Assembly: GCF_004115925.1 (NCBI RefSeq)
Contig: NZ_SDDX01000020.1
Span: forward strand, 1-64,000
From: Lelliottia nimipressuralis
GTDB lineage: Bacteria > Pseudomonadota > Gammaproteobacteria > Enterobacterales > Enterobacteriaceae
Length of the DNA: 64,000 bases
Direction of reading: 5' to 3'
Shown here: positions 21,730 through 37,138 of the stretch, in pieces
Layout of the letters: every line of letters starts with the position of its first letter
Position numbering within the stretch: position 1 is the stretch's first letter
Notes under the pieces: model-generated
The model's database searches: none
What the model was told of the DNA's origin: nothing
Seen by the model: only the letters and a program-made list of their open reading frames with translations
Program-made: the position numbers and the translations under genes

Positions 21730-23271
21730 ATGCAACTGAATTCCACCGAAATCAGCGAACTGATCAAGCAGCGCATTGCTCAGTTCAGTGTTGTGAGTGA
21801 AGCTCACAACGAAGGTACTATTGTTTCTGTAAGTGACGGTGTTATCCGCATCCACGGCCTTGCCGATTGTATGCAGGGTGAGATGATTTCCCTGCCGGGT
21901 AACCGTTACGCTATCGCACTGAACCTGGAGCGCGACTCCGTAGGTGCTGTAGTTATGGGCCCGTACGCTGACCTTGCCGAAGGCATGAAAGTCAAATGTA
22001 CTGGTCGTATTCTTGAAGTTCCAGTTGGCCGTGGCCTGCTGGGTCGCGTGGTGAACACCCTGGGTGCACCAATCGACGGTAAAGGTCCTGTTGATAACGA
22101 TGGCTTCTCGCCAATCGAAGTTATCGCACCGGGCGTTATCGAACGTCAGTCCGTTGATCAGCCAGTGCAGACTGGTTATAAATCCGTTGATGCCATGATC
22201 CCAATCGGTCGTGGTCAGCGTGAACTGATCATCGGTGACCGTCAGACCGGTAAAACCGCGATGGCAATCGATGCGATCATCAACCAGCGCGATTCCGGCA
22301 TCAAATGTGTGTACGTGGCTATCGGCCAGAAAGCGTCCACCATTTCTAACGTGGTTCGTAAACTGGAAGAGCACGGCGCGCTGTCAAACACCATCGTTGT
22401 GGTTGCAACCGCTTCTGAATCTGCTGCACTGCAATACCTGGCGCCATATGCCGGTTGCGCAATGGGCGAATACTTCCGTGACCGCGGTGAAGATGCGCTG
22501 ATCGTATACGATGACCTGTCTAAACAGGCTGTTGCTTACCGTCAGGTTTCCCTGCTTCTCCGTCGTCCACCAGGACGTGAAGCATTCCCGGGCGACGTAT
22601 TTTACCTCCACTCCCGTCTGCTGGAGCGCGCATCCCGCGTTAACGCGGAATACGTTGAGAAATTCACCAATGGTGAAGTGAAAGGTAAAACCGGCTCTCT
22701 GACTGCTCTGCCGATTATCGAAACCCAGGCGGGTGACGTTTCTGCGTTCGTTCCGACCAACGTAATTTCCATTACCGATGGTCAGATCTTCCTCGAAACC
22801 AACCTGTTCAACTCCGGTATTCGTCCTGCGGTTAACCCAGGGATCTCCGTATCCCGTGTGGGTGGTGCTGCTCAGACTAAGATCATCAAGAAACTGTCCG
22901 GTGGTATTCGTACCGCTCTGGCACAGTATCGTGAACTGGCTGCGTTCTCTCAGTTCGCTTCCGATCTGGATGAAGCGACCCGTAAGCAGTTAAGCCATGG
23001 TCAGAAAGTGACCGAGCTGCTGAAACAGAAACAGTATGCCCCTATGTCTGTTGCACAACAGGGCCTGGTGCTGTTCGCGGCTGAACGCGGTTACCTCGAA
23101 GATGTGGAACTGGCGAAAATCGGTAGCTTCGAAGCCGCACTGCTGGCTTACGTTGACCGTGATCACGCTCCGCTGATGCAAGAGATCAACCAGTCCGGTG
23201 GCTATAACGACGAAATCGAAGGCAAGCTGAAAGCTATCCTCGATTCCTTCAAAGCAACCCAGTCCTGGTAA
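21730..23271 (+). CDS. atpA: ATP synthase F1 subunit alpha
   Basis: Non-catalytic nucleotide-binding subunit, 513 residues as in E. coli. The N-terminal beta-barrel is followed by the P-loop domain with Walker A GDRQTGKT (residues 169-176) and Walker B-region LIVYDDLS; the arginine finger lies in the conserved [14 protein letters not shown] segment (about 366-379). It sits 12 bp after atpH in the operon. Confidence 0.98.
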   Translation: MQLNSTEISELIKQRIAQFSVVSEAHNEGTIVSVSDGVIRIHGLADCMQGEMISLPGNRYAIALNLERDSVGAVVMGPYADLAEGMKVKCTGRILEVPVGRGLLGRVVNTLGAPIDGKGPVDNDGFSPIEVIAPGVIERQSVDQPVQTGYKSVDAMIPIGRGQRELIIGDRQTGKTAMAIDAIINQRDSGIKCVYVAIGQKASTISNVVRKLEEHGALSNTIVVVATASESAALQYLAPYAGCAMGEYFRDRGEDALIVYDDLSKQAVAYRQVSLLLRRPPGREAFPGDVFYLHSRLLERASRVNAEYVEKFTNGEVKGKTGSLTALPIIETQAGDVSAFVPTNVISITDGQIFLETNLFNSGIRPAVNPGISVSRVGGAAQTKIIKKLSGGIRTALAQYRELAAFSQFASDLDEATRKQLSHGQKVTELLKQKQYAPMSVAQQGLVLFAAERGYLEDVELAKIGSFEAALLAYVDRDHAPLMQEINQSGGYNDEIEGKLKAILDSFKATQSW

Positions 23272-23321
23272 CGTCCGGCGGCTTGTCTTAGGACAGGCCG
23301 CAAGGCATTGAGGAGAAGCTC

Positions 23322-25594
<2,273 letters not shown>

Positions 25595-25614
25595 CGCCTT
25601 AATCGGAGGGTGAT

Positions 25615-26034
25615 ATGGCAATGACTTACCACCTGGACGTCGTCAGCGCAGAGCAACAGCTGTTCTCTGGTCTGGTCGAAAAAATCCAGGTAACGGGTAG
25701 TGAAGGTGAACTGGGTATTTTCCCAGGGCACGCACCGCTGCTCACCGCCATTAAGCCTGGTATGATCCGCATCGTGAAACAGTTCGGTCACGAAGAGTTT
25801 ATCTATCTGTCCGGCGGCATGATTGAAGTGCAGCCTGGTAGTGTGACCGTTCTTGCTGATACCGCTATTCGTGGCCAGGATCTCGACGAAGCGCGAGCTC
25901 TGGAAGCGAAGCGTAAAGCGGAAGAGCACATTAAGAGCTCTCACGGCGACGTGGATTACGCACAGGCCTCAGCTGAGCTGGCCAAAGCGATCGCGAAACT
26001 GCGCGTTATCGAGTTGACCAAAAAAGCGATGTAA
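25615..26034 (+). CDS. atpC: ATP synthase F1 subunit epsilon
   Basis: Regulatory shaft subunit of 139 residues: an N-terminal beta-sandwich ([17 protein letters not shown] is the signature) that contacts the c-ring and gamma, and a C-terminal helical hairpin (from about residue 90) that inhibits ATP hydrolysis. Last gene of the atp operon, followed 18 bp later by a strong intrinsic terminator. Confidence 0.98.
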   Translation: MAMTYHLDVVSAEQQLFSGLVEKIQVTGSEGELGIFPGHAPLLTAIKPGMIRIVKQFGHEEFIYLSGGMIEVQPGSVTVLADTAIRGQDLDEARALEAKRKAEEHIKSSHGDVDYAQASAELAKAIAKLRVIELTKKAM

Positions 26035-26052
26035 CACCGGCTTGAAAAGCAC

Positions 26053-26085
26053 AAAAGCCAGTCTGGTTTCAGACTGGCTTTTTTT
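26053..26085 (+). terminator. Intrinsic terminator of the atp operon
   Basis: AAAAGCCAGTCT and AGACTGGCTTTT form a perfect stem around the loop GGTTTC, followed by a run of T residues ending at 26085. It lies directly after atpC. Confidence 0.93.
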
Positions 26086-26133
26086 ATGGCTGCGTTTCAG
26101 ATTTTATGGAACTGAAAAGGTGTTTTAATTTTT

Positions 26134-26149
26134 TGTGATTTTCATCACA
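26134..26149. promoter_or_regulatory. CRP site 1 between atpC and the pectate lyase gene
   Basis: TGTGATTTTCATCACA: both half-sites TGTGA and TCACA are perfect with a six-base spacer, flanked by T-rich and A-rich arms as in strong CRP sites. The flanking genes do not explain it: atpC ends upstream behind a terminator and the lyase gene converges from the right. FNR would need TTGAT-N4-ATCAA, which is not present. Confidence 0.75.
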
Positions 26150-26190
26150 AAAATATTGATCGGTTAAATGTTGAGGAGTAGACTTATTTT

Positions 26191-26206
26191 TGTGATGTGT
26201 GTCACA
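26191..26206. promoter_or_regulatory. CRP site 2 between atpC and the pectate lyase gene
   Basis: TGTGATGTGTGTCACA again has both perfect half-sites and a six-base spacer. Its centre is 57 bp from that of site 1. A -10-like CATAAT overlaps its right end (26205-26210), so binding here could repress while site 1 (about 75 bp upstream of the implied start) could activate. Confidence 0.75.
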
Positions 26207-26237
26207 TAATTAACGCCAACAACATTGGGATACCAAC

Positions 26238-26309
26238 ATGAAACTGATCAATAAAGTCATCGCTCTCTTCAGCAATATGAACGTCTCTTTCGGCACGTTT
26301 AATCTGTAA
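26238..26309 (+). CDS. Possible 23-residue small protein downstream of paired CRP sites
   Basis: ATG at 26238 to TAA at 26307 encodes a peptide beginning MKLINKVIALFS, with a short hydrophobic stretch (VIALF), a polar middle (NMN) and the C terminus FGTFNL. A weak ribosome-binding site (TTGGGA, about 9 bases before ATG) precedes it, and a hairpin (26326-26364) follows. I do not recognise the peptide. Support comes from context: a promoter-like region with two CRP sites that otherwise has no target. It could equally be a small regulatory RNA or a chance ORF. Confidence 0.35.
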   Translation: MKLINKVIALFSNMNVSFGTFNL

Positions 26310-26325
26310 TCTGCTGTATGCCGAG

Positions 26326-26364
26326 TGGCGCCACGCTTACCGTTGTGTGATAAGCGAAGCGCCA
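26326..26364. repeat. REP-like hairpin spanning the 3' end of the pectate lyase gene
   Basis: TGGCGC-CA-CGCTTA (26326-26339) pairs with TAAGCG-AA-GCGCCA (26351-26364) around an 11-base loop. The left arm contains the lyase stop codon. The wording resembles the REP arms elsewhere in the window. It may stop exonucleases, or terminate transcription from either side weakly; no T run is present. Confidence 0.55.
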
Positions 26365-28433
26365 TCTGGCAGCACTTCCCCGCTGTTATTCACGCTTTTC
26401 CCGTCCTCGATAAAATAATTCGTATCATCAATATTACCGACCACGGCATCGTCATAGCGGCCCGGTTTTGTTCGCACGGATTTGTTCCCGCTGAAAATAC
26501 CCTGTGTTGAGGCATCTCCATACGGACTCGGACGGAAGATAAAGTTAAAGCGCTGATTGTCCACCGCCACATTGTTCGTCACCACCAGTTTCCCTGGATT
26601 GAAGTTGTCGGTAAACCCGTCCAGCTGATTCCCTTCCGCATTGCTGTTACGCACTTCATGCGCCACCGGCTGCCCCTCTCCCCCCAGTTTAAAGCCGTTG
26701 CTGGTGTTATTGCGGGCGATAGAGTTCTCGATCACCACAACCCCATTTGCGCCGTCTTCTATCTTATTAAACAGGTCAAAGCCATCGTCGATATTGTCGT
26801 GGGAATAGCAGTTCTCCAGACGATTACCCTCACCCACGCGCATCTTCACCGCAAACCCATCAGCATTGATTTTGCCGGGATCAACGTTGGCGTAAGACTC
26901 CGAGTTGATCACCCGGTTATCGCTTGCCCACAGCGGTCGGCCCACATTATCCGGGGACGATATCTGAATGCCCGTATCGTCGTTACGGTATGCAGTCACA
27001 TTTTCAATCAGGTTATGGCTGCCCTGGATGCGCAGGCTTTTGTCCGTAATATCGACGCCCTTAATGTTCCAGTAGCTGGCGTCCACCAGCAGACCATGGA
27101 TCACAGCTTTGCCTTCTGCCTGCAACGTTTTACGCTGTTCGGCATGACCGCTGGCGGCCAGTGGGATATCGCTGCGCGGATACTCTCCGGCTTTCAGGAT
27201 AAGGGTGCCGCCCGGTGCAAGCAGGTTAATTGCACTCGCCAAATCCAGCGGCGAGGCGATCGTTCCCTGTCCGTTGGCCGTGCCGTCAGGTGTGGCGTAA
27301 AGTGTCGTTGCCGTAAAACCATCGACCTTCTCGACAGTGAACTGCTGATGAACCGTATCACCGTGCGCGGGCGTAAAGCTCAGGTTAAAGGCATTGGTCT
27401 CTGTCAGCGTGGTCGGCAGGGAGTACATCTCTCCGGCTTTGACCGCTTTATCATTACCGATCACCACTTCGTTCTGACGCACGCTGAACACGCCGTCGCT
27501 ATTCGCCCGGGCCTGGACCCGATACTTCTCTGATGTGCTTTTCGCTGCGGAATTCAGTTGCACCACCACCGGCAGCGCTTTTGCCTGCCAGGGTTTTGAG
27601 GTGACCGTTTCTGCCGCTGAAGTCGTGAGAGAGGCATCTGACACCGTTATTTTTGCATTACGTGAGGCGAAGAAGCCGACGTAATAATGGTCCCTTTTCT
27701 GCACTGAAATAAGGTCCGCGCGTGGCACGCTTTGGCTTACCCAGGCATCGCTGCCGACGGGCGACCAGGCCGTAATAAATCCGTCGTTGGTTCGTTGCAG
27801 TTTCAGACGGAATTCCGGCGTCTGGCTCAGGTCGATCTCCTCTTTGTAGCTTTGCTTTTTGATTCCGGCACCCGCATTGCCCCAGGGTTGAGAAATCCCC
27901 TCGCGGGTGACCGCCTGCATTTTTACCCGCACATTGTCCTTTTTATCCTGCGTCATGATGGCGTTCATCACCAGGTTGGAGGCGGCAGGAAACTCTTCAT
28001 AGCCCTCCTTGAGCGGCTGCTGGCGCGGCACACCGATCACATCACGCACCAGCAGGCCAGCCCCCTCCTGCGCGGCGGGTTTTGCGCCATTCTCTGGTCC
28101 AAACTGCTCAACCCGAACGGTAGCCTGCAGTTCGAAATTGTCGCTGGTGGGCAGTTCGGTATAGAAAAAGGTTAACCCATCGTGAGAGTTGGCGATCTTA
28201 CCGCCCCGGCTTTCAAGGGTGACGGGTTTCGTGAGATCCGCAGTGTCCTGCGGCGTGAGTTTTTTGCCATCAATGGTGACATCGTTGACGCCGATTTTTT
28301 CCGGCAGGACGTTCGAGGAAAAATTCAGATCCGTAGACTGCCCAAAGGCAATGGCTTTCCAGACGTGCTGCTCAGCAGCCGAGACAGCAAAGGAGCTACA
28401 CATCATTAGGGCCAGAGGTATTTTATAATTCAT
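26337..28433 (-). CDS. Exported family 9 pectate lyase (PelX/exopolygalacturonate lyase-like)
   Basis: Secreted or periplasmic protein of 698 residues predicted to cleave polygalacturonate by beta-elimination. A signal peptide (MNYKIPLALMMCSSFAVSA, cleavage about residue 20) is followed by a beta-rich N-terminal domain (about 30-270), a linker domain (about 285-370) and a right-handed parallel beta-helix (about 375-690). The PL9 catalytic set known from Dickeya Pel9A is recognisable: calcium ligands D525, D549, D550 and D553 have exactly the 24/25/28 spacing of Pel9A D209, D233, D234 and D237, and K582 in NGFKLGGEG is the candidate catalytic base. The start is preceded by AGGAG. It sits alone between atpC and glmU, where E. 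coli has no gene. PelX-like function, rather than another PL9 activity, is inferred from length and family. Confidence 0.82.
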   Translation of the reverse strand: MNYKIPLALMMCSSFAVSAAEQHVWKAIAFGQSTDLNFSSNVLPEKIGVNDVTIDGKKLTPQDTADLTKPVTLESRGGKIANSHDGLTFFYTELPTSDNFELQATVRVEQFGPENGAKPAAQEGAGLLVRDVIGVPRQQPLKEGYEEFPAASNLVMNAIMTQDKKDNVRVKMQAVTREGISQPWGNAGAGIKKQSYKEEIDLSQTPEFRLKLQRTNDGFITAWSPVGSDAWVSQSVPRADLISVQKRDHYYVGFFASRNAKITVSDASLTTSAAETVTSKPWQAKALPVVVQLNSAAKSTSEKYRVQARANSDGVFSVRQNEVVIGNDKAVKAGEMYSLPTTLTETNAFNLSFTPAHGDTVHQQFTVEKVDGFTATTLYATPDGTANGQGTIASPLDLASAINLLAPGGTLILKAGEYPRSDIPLAASGHAEQRKTLQAEGKAVIHGLLVDASYWNIKGVDITDKSLRIQGSHNLIENVTAYRNDDTGIQISSPDNVGRPLWASDNRVINSESYANVDPGKINADGFAVKMRVGEGNRLENCYSHDNIDDGFDLFNKIEDGANGVVVIENSIARNNTSNGFKLGGEGQPVAHEVRNSNAEGNQLDGFTDNFNPGKLVVTNNVAVDNQRFNFIFRPSPYGDASTQGIFSGNKSVRTKPGRYDDAVVGNIDDTNYFIEDGKSVNNSGEVLPDGASLITQR

Positions 28434-28475
28434 TTTATTCTCCTGATTGATAATTGAGCGCCATTATCATCAAGA

Positions 28476-28531
28476 TGAAACAGTGTTTCTTTTTTAGGTG
28501 TCACAATATTGAATAATTAAAACACTGTTTT
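28476..28531 (-). promoter_or_regulatory. Two KdgR-like operators upstream of the pectate lyase gene
   Basis: TGAAACAGTGTTTCT (28476-28490) fits the KdgR consensus (GAAA-N6-TTTC type palindrome). AAAACACTGTTTT (28519-28531) is a second, weaker copy. The shared 11-mers AAACAGTGTTT and AAACACTGTTT are exact reverse complements, with centres 42 bp (four helical turns) apart. KdgR represses pectinolysis genes in enterobacteria, so this control fits the predicted enzyme. Assignment is by motif only. Confidence 0.65.
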
Positions 28532-28545
28532 GCTTTAGAGCGATC

Positions 28546-28717
28546 TTTATTCTTGAGGCGAAAAAATAGCTAACCTGTTGTGAATGCTTACGACTTGCCG
28601 CAAGAAAGCTATTTTCCAGAGAAAAAGTGATTTACTCTGGCCTCAAATCTATCCTCAAATAGCGATAAGCAGCCGATGTTGAGCGTTTTACCAGCAGTCC
28701 ATTTTATGGCGCAAAAT
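28546..28717. promoter_or_regulatory. Two candidate NagC operators upstream of glmU
   Basis: TTTATTCTTGAGGCGAAAAAATA (28546-28568; arms TATTCTT and AAAAATA) and ATTTTATGGCGCAAAAT (28701-28717) have the A/T-armed, central-CG form of NagC sites. In E. coli two NagC sites activate glmUS expression in the absence of GlcNAc. The second overlaps the likely promoter just before glmU. The arms are imperfect, so this is tentative. Confidence 0.4.
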
Positions 28718-28777
28718 ATGTAGAATTTTCAACGTCAAAGGGTTTTACTTCTCACTCAAATTACAGTCAGGACGCGT

Positions 28778-30148
28778 ATGTTGAACAATACGATGAGCGT
28801 GGTCATCCTTGCCGCAGGCAAAGGTACCCGCATGTATTCCGATCTTCCTAAGGTGCTTCACACCCTGGCAGGAAAGCCAATGGTGCAGCATGTCATTGAT
28901 GCCGCAAGCGAATTAGGCGCCAGCAAAGTGCATCTGGTGTACGGCCACGGCGGCGATCTGCTTAAGCAAACGCTGCGCGATGACAAACTCAACTGGGTAC
29001 TTCAGGCAGAACAGCTGGGAACGGGCCATGCGATGCAGCAGGCCGCGCCGTTCTTCGCGGATGACGAAGACATTCTGATGCTCTACGGTGATGTCCCGCT
29101 GATCGCGGTGGAAACCCTGACTCGCCTGCGTGAAGCCAAACCGCAGGGCGGCATCGGTTTACTGACCGTTAAACTGGACGACCCGACAGGCTATGGTCGT
29201 ATCACGCGTGAAAACGGCAAAGTGACCGGTATCGTTGAGCACAAAGATGCCTCTGACGAACAGCGTCAGATTCAGGAAATCAATACCGGAATCCTGATCG
29301 CCAACGGCGCAGACATGAAGCGCTGGCTGGCTAAACTGAATAACAACAATGCCCAGGGTGAATACTACATCACCGATATCATTGCCCTGGCTCACCAGGA
29401 AGGTAACGAGATCGTGGCGGTTCATCCCGATCGCCTGAGCGAAGTTGAGGGCGTGAACAACCGTCTGCAGCTCTCCCGTCTTGAGCGTGTTTACCAGGCT
29501 GAGCAGGCTGAAAAGCTGCTGCTGGCAGGTGTAATGCTGCGCGATCCGGCGCGTTTTGATCTGCGCGGGGCGTTGATTCACGGGCGTGATGTGGAAATCG
29601 ACACTAACGTTATTATTGAAGGTCAGGTCACGCTGGGGAATCGCGTCAAAATCGGCACCGGCTGCGTGATCAAAAATAGCGTGATTGGCGATGACTGCGA
29701 AATCAGCCCCTATAGCGTGGTGGAAGATGCGCATCTGGAAGCTGCTTGCACCATCGGCCCGTTCGCGCGTCTGCGTCCAGGCGCTGAGCTGCTGGAAGGC
29801 GCTCACGTCGGCAACTTCGTCGAGATGAAAAAAGCGCGTCTGGGTAAAGGCTCCAAAGCCGGTCATCTGACCTATCTGGGCGACGCGGAAATTGGCGATA
29901 ACGTCAATATCGGTGCGGGTACCATCACCTGTAACTACGATGGCGCGAACAAGTTTAAAACCATTATCGGTAACGATGTGTTTGTCGGCTCCGATACGCA
30001 GCTGGTGGCTCCGGTCACCGTCGGTAACGGTGTGACCATCGCCGCCGGAACGACCGTGACGCGCGATGTGGCGGACAATGAGCTGGTGCTCAGCCGCGTA
30101 CCGCAGGTTCACAAGCAAGGCTGGCAGCGTCCGGTGAAGAAGAAGTAA
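28778..30148 (+). CDS. glmU: Bifunctional UDP-GlcNAc synthesis enzyme GlmU
   Basis: Catalyses acetylation of glucosamine 1-phosphate and its uridylation to UDP-GlcNAc, precursor of peptidoglycan and lipopolysaccharide; 456 residues. The N-terminal uridyltransferase has [18 protein letters not shown] (about residues 11-28), and the C-terminal half is a left-handed beta-helix of hexapeptide repeats (from about residue 250) with the acetyl-CoA site region [19 protein letters not shown]. glmS follows after 288 bp, and in E. coli the two are co-transcribed. Confidence 0.98.
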   Translation: MLNNTMSVVILAAGKGTRMYSDLPKVLHTLAGKPMVQHVIDAASELGASKVHLVYGHGGDLLKQTLRDDKLNWVLQAEQLGTGHAMQQAAPFFADDEDILMLYGDVPLIAVETLTRLREAKPQGGIGLLTVKLDDPTGYGRITRENGKVTGIVEHKDASDEQRQIQEINTGILIANGADMKRWLAKLNNNNAQGEYYITDIIALAHQEGNEIVAVHPDRLSEVEGVNNRLQLSRLERVYQAEQAEKLLLAGVMLRDPARFDLRGALIHGRDVEIDTNVIIEGQVTLGNRVKIGTGCVIKNSVIGDDCEISPYSVVEDAHLEAACTIGPFARLRPGAELLEGAHVGNFVEMKKARLGKGSKAGHLTYLGDAEIGDNVNIGAGTITCNYDGANKFKTIIGNDVFVGSDTQLVAPVTVGNGVTIAAGTTVTRDVADNELVLSRVPQVHKQGWQRPVKKK

Positions 30149-30153
30149 AACCA

Positions 30154-30182
30154 GGGCGGGTGGCGCTTCGCTTACTCGCCCG
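30154..30182. repeat. REP element after glmU
   Basis: GGGCGGGTGGCGCTTCGCTT followed by ACTCGCCCG forms a REP-type palindrome with the usual internal bulge. Located 5 bp after the glmU stop, between co-transcribed genes. Confidence 0.7.
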
Positions 30183-30404
30183 ACGAATTTGTCTGTCGGC
30201 ATTGCCGGTGGACAGGGGATGAGGGGATAACATAATCCCCCGCCCAAAGGCAGTACCTATAAATATAGCCCCACTCTCTACAAGGCTCGGGGCGCCCTAA
30301 CGGGCATTACTCAAAGGATTTTGCGTTGTGACCCGGCGGAAAACATGCCCGCTAATACAGTCTCAGCGTAAAAGACGAAGAGTAATACAGGTCAGCGACA
30401 ACGC

Positions 30405-30419
30405 ATGGCAAATCGCCAT
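30405..30419 (+). promoter_or_regulatory. Hairpin next to the glmS ribosome-binding site
   Basis: ATGGC (30405-30409) and GCCAT (30415-30419) flank AAATC, just before CAGGAAAT that precedes the glmS ATG at 30437. In E. coli an inhibitory stem-loop in the glmS leader is opened by the small RNA GlmZ when glucosamine 6-phosphate is low. The position fits such a role; the GlmZ gene is not in this window. Confidence 0.5.
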
Positions 30420-30436
30420 TATCAGGAAATCTAACT

Positions 30437-32266
30437 ATGTGTGGAATTGTTGGCGCAGTTGCGCAGCGTGATATTGCTGAAATCCTTCTCGAAGGTTTAC
30501 GCCGTCTGGAATACCGTGGCTATGACTCTGCCGGTCTGGCAGTGGTTGATGCAGAAGGTCACATGACCCGTCTGCGCCGTCTCGGTAAAGTGCAAATGCT
30601 GGCGCAAGCCGCGGAAGAAACGCCGCTGCACGGCGGAACAGGCATCGCGCACACCCGCTGGGCAACGCACGGTGAACCGTCTGAAGGTAACGCCCACCCG
30701 CATGTGTCTGAACACATTGTGGTGGTGCATAACGGCATTATCGAAAACCACGAACCGCTGCGCGAAGAGTTGAAAGCGCGTGGCTACACTTTTGTCTCTG
30801 AAACTGACACCGAAGTTATCGCTCACCTGGTTCACTGGGAGCTGGAGCAGGGCGGTACGCTGCGTGAAGCAGTGCTGCGCGCCATTCCTCAGCTGCGCGG
30901 TGCGTACGGTACAGTGATTATGGATTCCCGCGATCCGGGCACCCTGCTGGCGGCACGTTCCGGTAGCCCGATGGTGATCGGCATGGGGATGGGCGAAAAC
31001 TTCATTGCTTCCGATCAGCTGGCGCTGCTGCCGGTGACCCGTCGCTTTATCTTCCTGGAAGAGGGCGATATCGCGGAAGTGACCCGTCGCAGTGTGACGG
31101 TGTTTGATAAATCCGGCGCGCAGGTGAAGCGTCAGGAGATTGAATCCAACCTGCAGTACGACGCGGGCGACAAAGGCGCGTACCGTCACTACATGCAGAA
31201 AGAGATCTACGAGCAGCCGAACGCGATCAAGAACACCCTGACCGGGCGTATCAGCCACGGCGAGGTGGATCTCAGCGAGCTGGGCGCTAACGCCAACGAA
31301 ATGCTGGCCAACGTCGAGCATATTCAGATTGTGGCCTGCGGTACCTCTTACAACTCGGGGATGGTGTCGCGCTACTGGTTTGAAGCGCTGGCGGGCGTGC
31401 CGTGCGATGTCGAAATCGCCTCGGAATTCCGCTACCGCAAATCAGCGGTGCGCCGTAACAGCCTGATGATCACCCTTTCCCAGTCCGGTGAAACCGCGGA
31501 TACCCTGGCAGCACTGCGTCTGTCGAAAGAGCTGGGTTATCTCGGTTCGCTGGCGATCTGTAACGTGCCGGGTTCTTCTCTGGTACGTGAATCGGATCTG
31601 GCGCTGATGACCAAAGCCGGCACCGAAATCGGCGTGGCATCGACCAAAGCGTTCACCACCCAGCTGACTGTGCTGTTGATGCTGGTGGCGAAACTGGCGC
31701 GTCTGAAGGGCCAGGATGCATCTATCGAGCACGATATCGTTCACGGGCTGCAGACGCTGCCGAGCCGTATCGAGCAGATGCTGTCCCAGGACAAACGCAT
31801 CGAAGCGCTGGCTGAAGATTTCTCTGACAAACACCACGCGCTGTTCCTCGGTCGTGGCGATCAGTACCCTATCGCGCTGGAAGGCGCGCTGAAGCTGAAA
31901 GAGATCTCTTACATTCATGCGGAAGCCTACGCCGCAGGCGAGCTGAAACACGGCCCGCTGGCGCTGATTGACGCAGACATGCCGGTCATCGTCGTTGCAC
32001 CGAACAACGAACTGCTGGAAAAACTGAAATCGAACATCGAAGAAGTGCGTGCCCGTGGCGGCCAGCTGTACGTCTTCGCCGATCAGGATGCCGGGTTCGT
32101 CAGCAACGACAACATGCACATTATTGAGATGCCGCATGTGGAAGAGGTCATTGCCCCGATCTTCTACACCGTTCCGCTGCAGCTACTGGCGTATCACGTC
32201 GCGCTAATCAAAGGCACCGACGTTGACCAGCCGCGTAACCTGGCGAAGTCCGTCACCGTAGAATAA
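30437..32266 (+). CDS. glmS: Glutamine--fructose-6-phosphate aminotransferase GlmS
   Basis: Makes glucosamine 6-phosphate from fructose 6-phosphate and glutamine, the first step of amino-sugar synthesis; 609 residues as in E. coli. The N-terminal class II glutaminase begins [12 protein letters not shown] with catalytic C2; two SIS domains follow (about 285-420 and 455-595; [10 protein letters not shown] binds sugar phosphate) and the C-terminal tail ends [13 protein letters not shown]. The 3' end is the conserved TnsD recognition region for Tn7. Confidence 0.98.
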   Translation: MCGIVGAVAQRDIAEILLEGLRRLEYRGYDSAGLAVVDAEGHMTRLRRLGKVQMLAQAAEETPLHGGTGIAHTRWATHGEPSEGNAHPHVSEHIVVVHNGIIENHEPLREELKARGYTFVSETDTEVIAHLVHWELEQGGTLREAVLRAIPQLRGAYGTVIMDSRDPGTLLAARSGSPMVIGMGMGENFIASDQLALLPVTRRFIFLEEGDIAEVTRRSVTVFDKSGAQVKRQEIESNLQYDAGDKGAYRHYMQKEIYEQPNAIKNTLTGRISHGEVDLSELGANANEMLANVEHIQIVACGTSYNSGMVSRYWFEALAGVPCDVEIASEFRYRKSAVRRNSLMITLSQSGETADTLAALRLSKELGYLGSLAICNVPGSSLVRESDLALMTKAGTEIGVASTKAFTTQLTVLLMLVAKLARLKGQDASIEHDIVHGLQTLPSRIEQMLSQDKRIEALAEDFSDKHHALFLGRGDQYPIALEGALKLKEISYIHAEAYAAGELKHGPLALIDADMPVIVVAPNNELLEKLKSNIEEVRARGGQLYVFADQDAGFVSNDNMHIIEMPHVEEVIAPIFYTVPLQLLAYHVALIKGTDVDQPRNLAKSVTVE

Positions 32267-32295
32267 TCCCTTCAGGCTCCACCTTCGGGTGGAGC
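32209..32295. other. Intact, unoccupied attTn7 region
   Basis: The last codons of glmS keep the sequence recognised by TnsD, and the expected insertion point about 25 bp past the stop falls within the glmS terminator stem. The pst promoter follows in normal order, with no Tn7 end sequences or tns genes. Confidence 0.6.
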
Positions 32296-32302
32296 TTTTT
32301 TA
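32276..32302 (+). terminator. Intrinsic terminator of glmUS
   Basis: GCTCCACC (32276-32283), the stable tetraloop TTCG, GGTGGAGC (32288-32295), then TTTTTT. Ten bases after the glmS stop. Confidence 0.93.
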
Positions 32303-32480
32303 TCCCTTCCCGGTTCGTTTTTCATCCATTCTTATTTTTTTTATTTATGACAATCTGTCATCTTCAGCTACACATTACTGTGTCACAGAAAGAAAATTTT
32401 TCTGAAATCCCACTGTCACATAAGTGGCTAATGCGATGATTATTAATACTAATTTTGTGAAATCTTAAGTTAAACTTTCA

Positions 32481-33628
<1,148 letters not shown>

Positions 33629-33648
33629 TTCAGCATTCTGACGAAAAT

Positions 33649-33668
33649 GGCGGGTGATTTCACCCGCC
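33649..33668 (+). repeat. Hairpin between pstS and pstC
   Basis: GGCGGGTGA / TCACCCGCC forms a perfect 9-bp stem around TT. Only a CTTATT tail follows, so partial termination or 3'-end protection of the abundant pstS message is likely. Confidence 0.65.
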
Positions 33669-33701
33669 CTTATTCGTAAAACGTATTTAACAGAAGAGTG
33701 A

Positions 33702-35554
<1,853 letters not shown>

Positions 35555-35588
35555 TTTTGACGGCGCGGCATCACGCGGCGCCGAATGA

Positions 35589-36374
<786 letters not shown>

Positions 36375-36400
36375 TTTGCCTTAGTGCATGTGGAGAAACC

Positions 36401-37126
36401 ATGGATAACCTCAATCTAAATAAACACATTTCCGGCCAGTTCAACGCAGAGCTGGAAAGTATCCGCACCCAGGTGATGACGATGGGCGGCATGGTCGAGC
36501 AGCAACTGTCTGATGCGATCACCGCCATGCACAACCAGGACAGCGAGCTGGCAAAGCGCGTTGTTGAAGGCGACAAAAACGTCAACATGATGGAAGTGGC
36601 GATCGACGAAGCCTGCGTTCGTATTATCGCGAAACGTCAGCCGACGGCGAGCGACCTGCGTCTGGTGATGGCGATCATCAAAACCATCGCCGAGCTGGAA
36701 CGCATTGGCGACGTGGCGGACAAAATCTGCCGCACCGCGCTCGAGAAGTTCTCCCACCAGCACCAGCCGCTGCTGGTGAGTCTGGAATCGTTGGGCCGTC
36801 ATACGGTGCAGATGCTGCATGACGTGCTGGATGCGTTCGCGCGCATGGATCTCGATGAAGCGGTGCGTATCTACCGTGAAGACAAGAAGGTCGACCAGGA
36901 GTATGAAGGCATCGTGCGTCAGCTGATGACCTACATGATGGAAGATCCACGCACCATTCCGAGCGTCCTGACCGCCCTGTTCTGCGCACGCTCTATCGAG
37001 CGTATCGGCGACCGCTGCCAGAACATTTGTGAATACATCTTCTACTTCGTGAAGGGACAGGATTTCCGTCACGTGGGCGGGGATGAGCTGGACAAGCTGC
37101 TGGCGGGGAAAGACCCGAAAGAGTGA
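36401..37126 (+). CDS. phoU: Phosphate signalling protein PhoU
   Basis: Negative regulator of the Pho regulon, 241 residues, made of two three-helix PhoU repeats with metal-binding acidic motifs ([14 protein letters not shown] at about 95-108 and [15 protein letters not shown] at about 198-212). The start at [14 protein letters not shown] follows GGAGAAACC; an upstream in-frame ATG at 36371 would overlap pstB. It is the last gene of the pst operon. Confidence 0.96.
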   Translation: MDNLNLNKHISGQFNAELESIRTQVMTMGGMVEQQLSDAITAMHNQDSELAKRVVEGDKNVNMMEVAIDEACVRIIAKRQPTASDLRLVMAIIKTIAELERIGDVADKICRTALEKFSHQHQPLLVSLESLGRHTVQMLHDVLDAFARMDLDEAVRIYREDKKVDQEYEGIVRQLMTYMMEDPRTIPSVLTALFCARSIERIGDRCQNICEYIFYFVKGQDFRHVGGDELDKLLAGKDPKE

Positions 37127-37138
37127 TCTGCAGTAAAA

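Larger units (their letters stand above)
28434..28777. other. Divergent pectate lyase / glmU control region
   Basis: 344 bp without a gene. The left third carries the KdgR-like boxes for the leftward lyase gene; the remainder carries the glmU promoter region with two NagC-like sites. No further ORF or RNA gene was seen. Confidence 0.6.
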
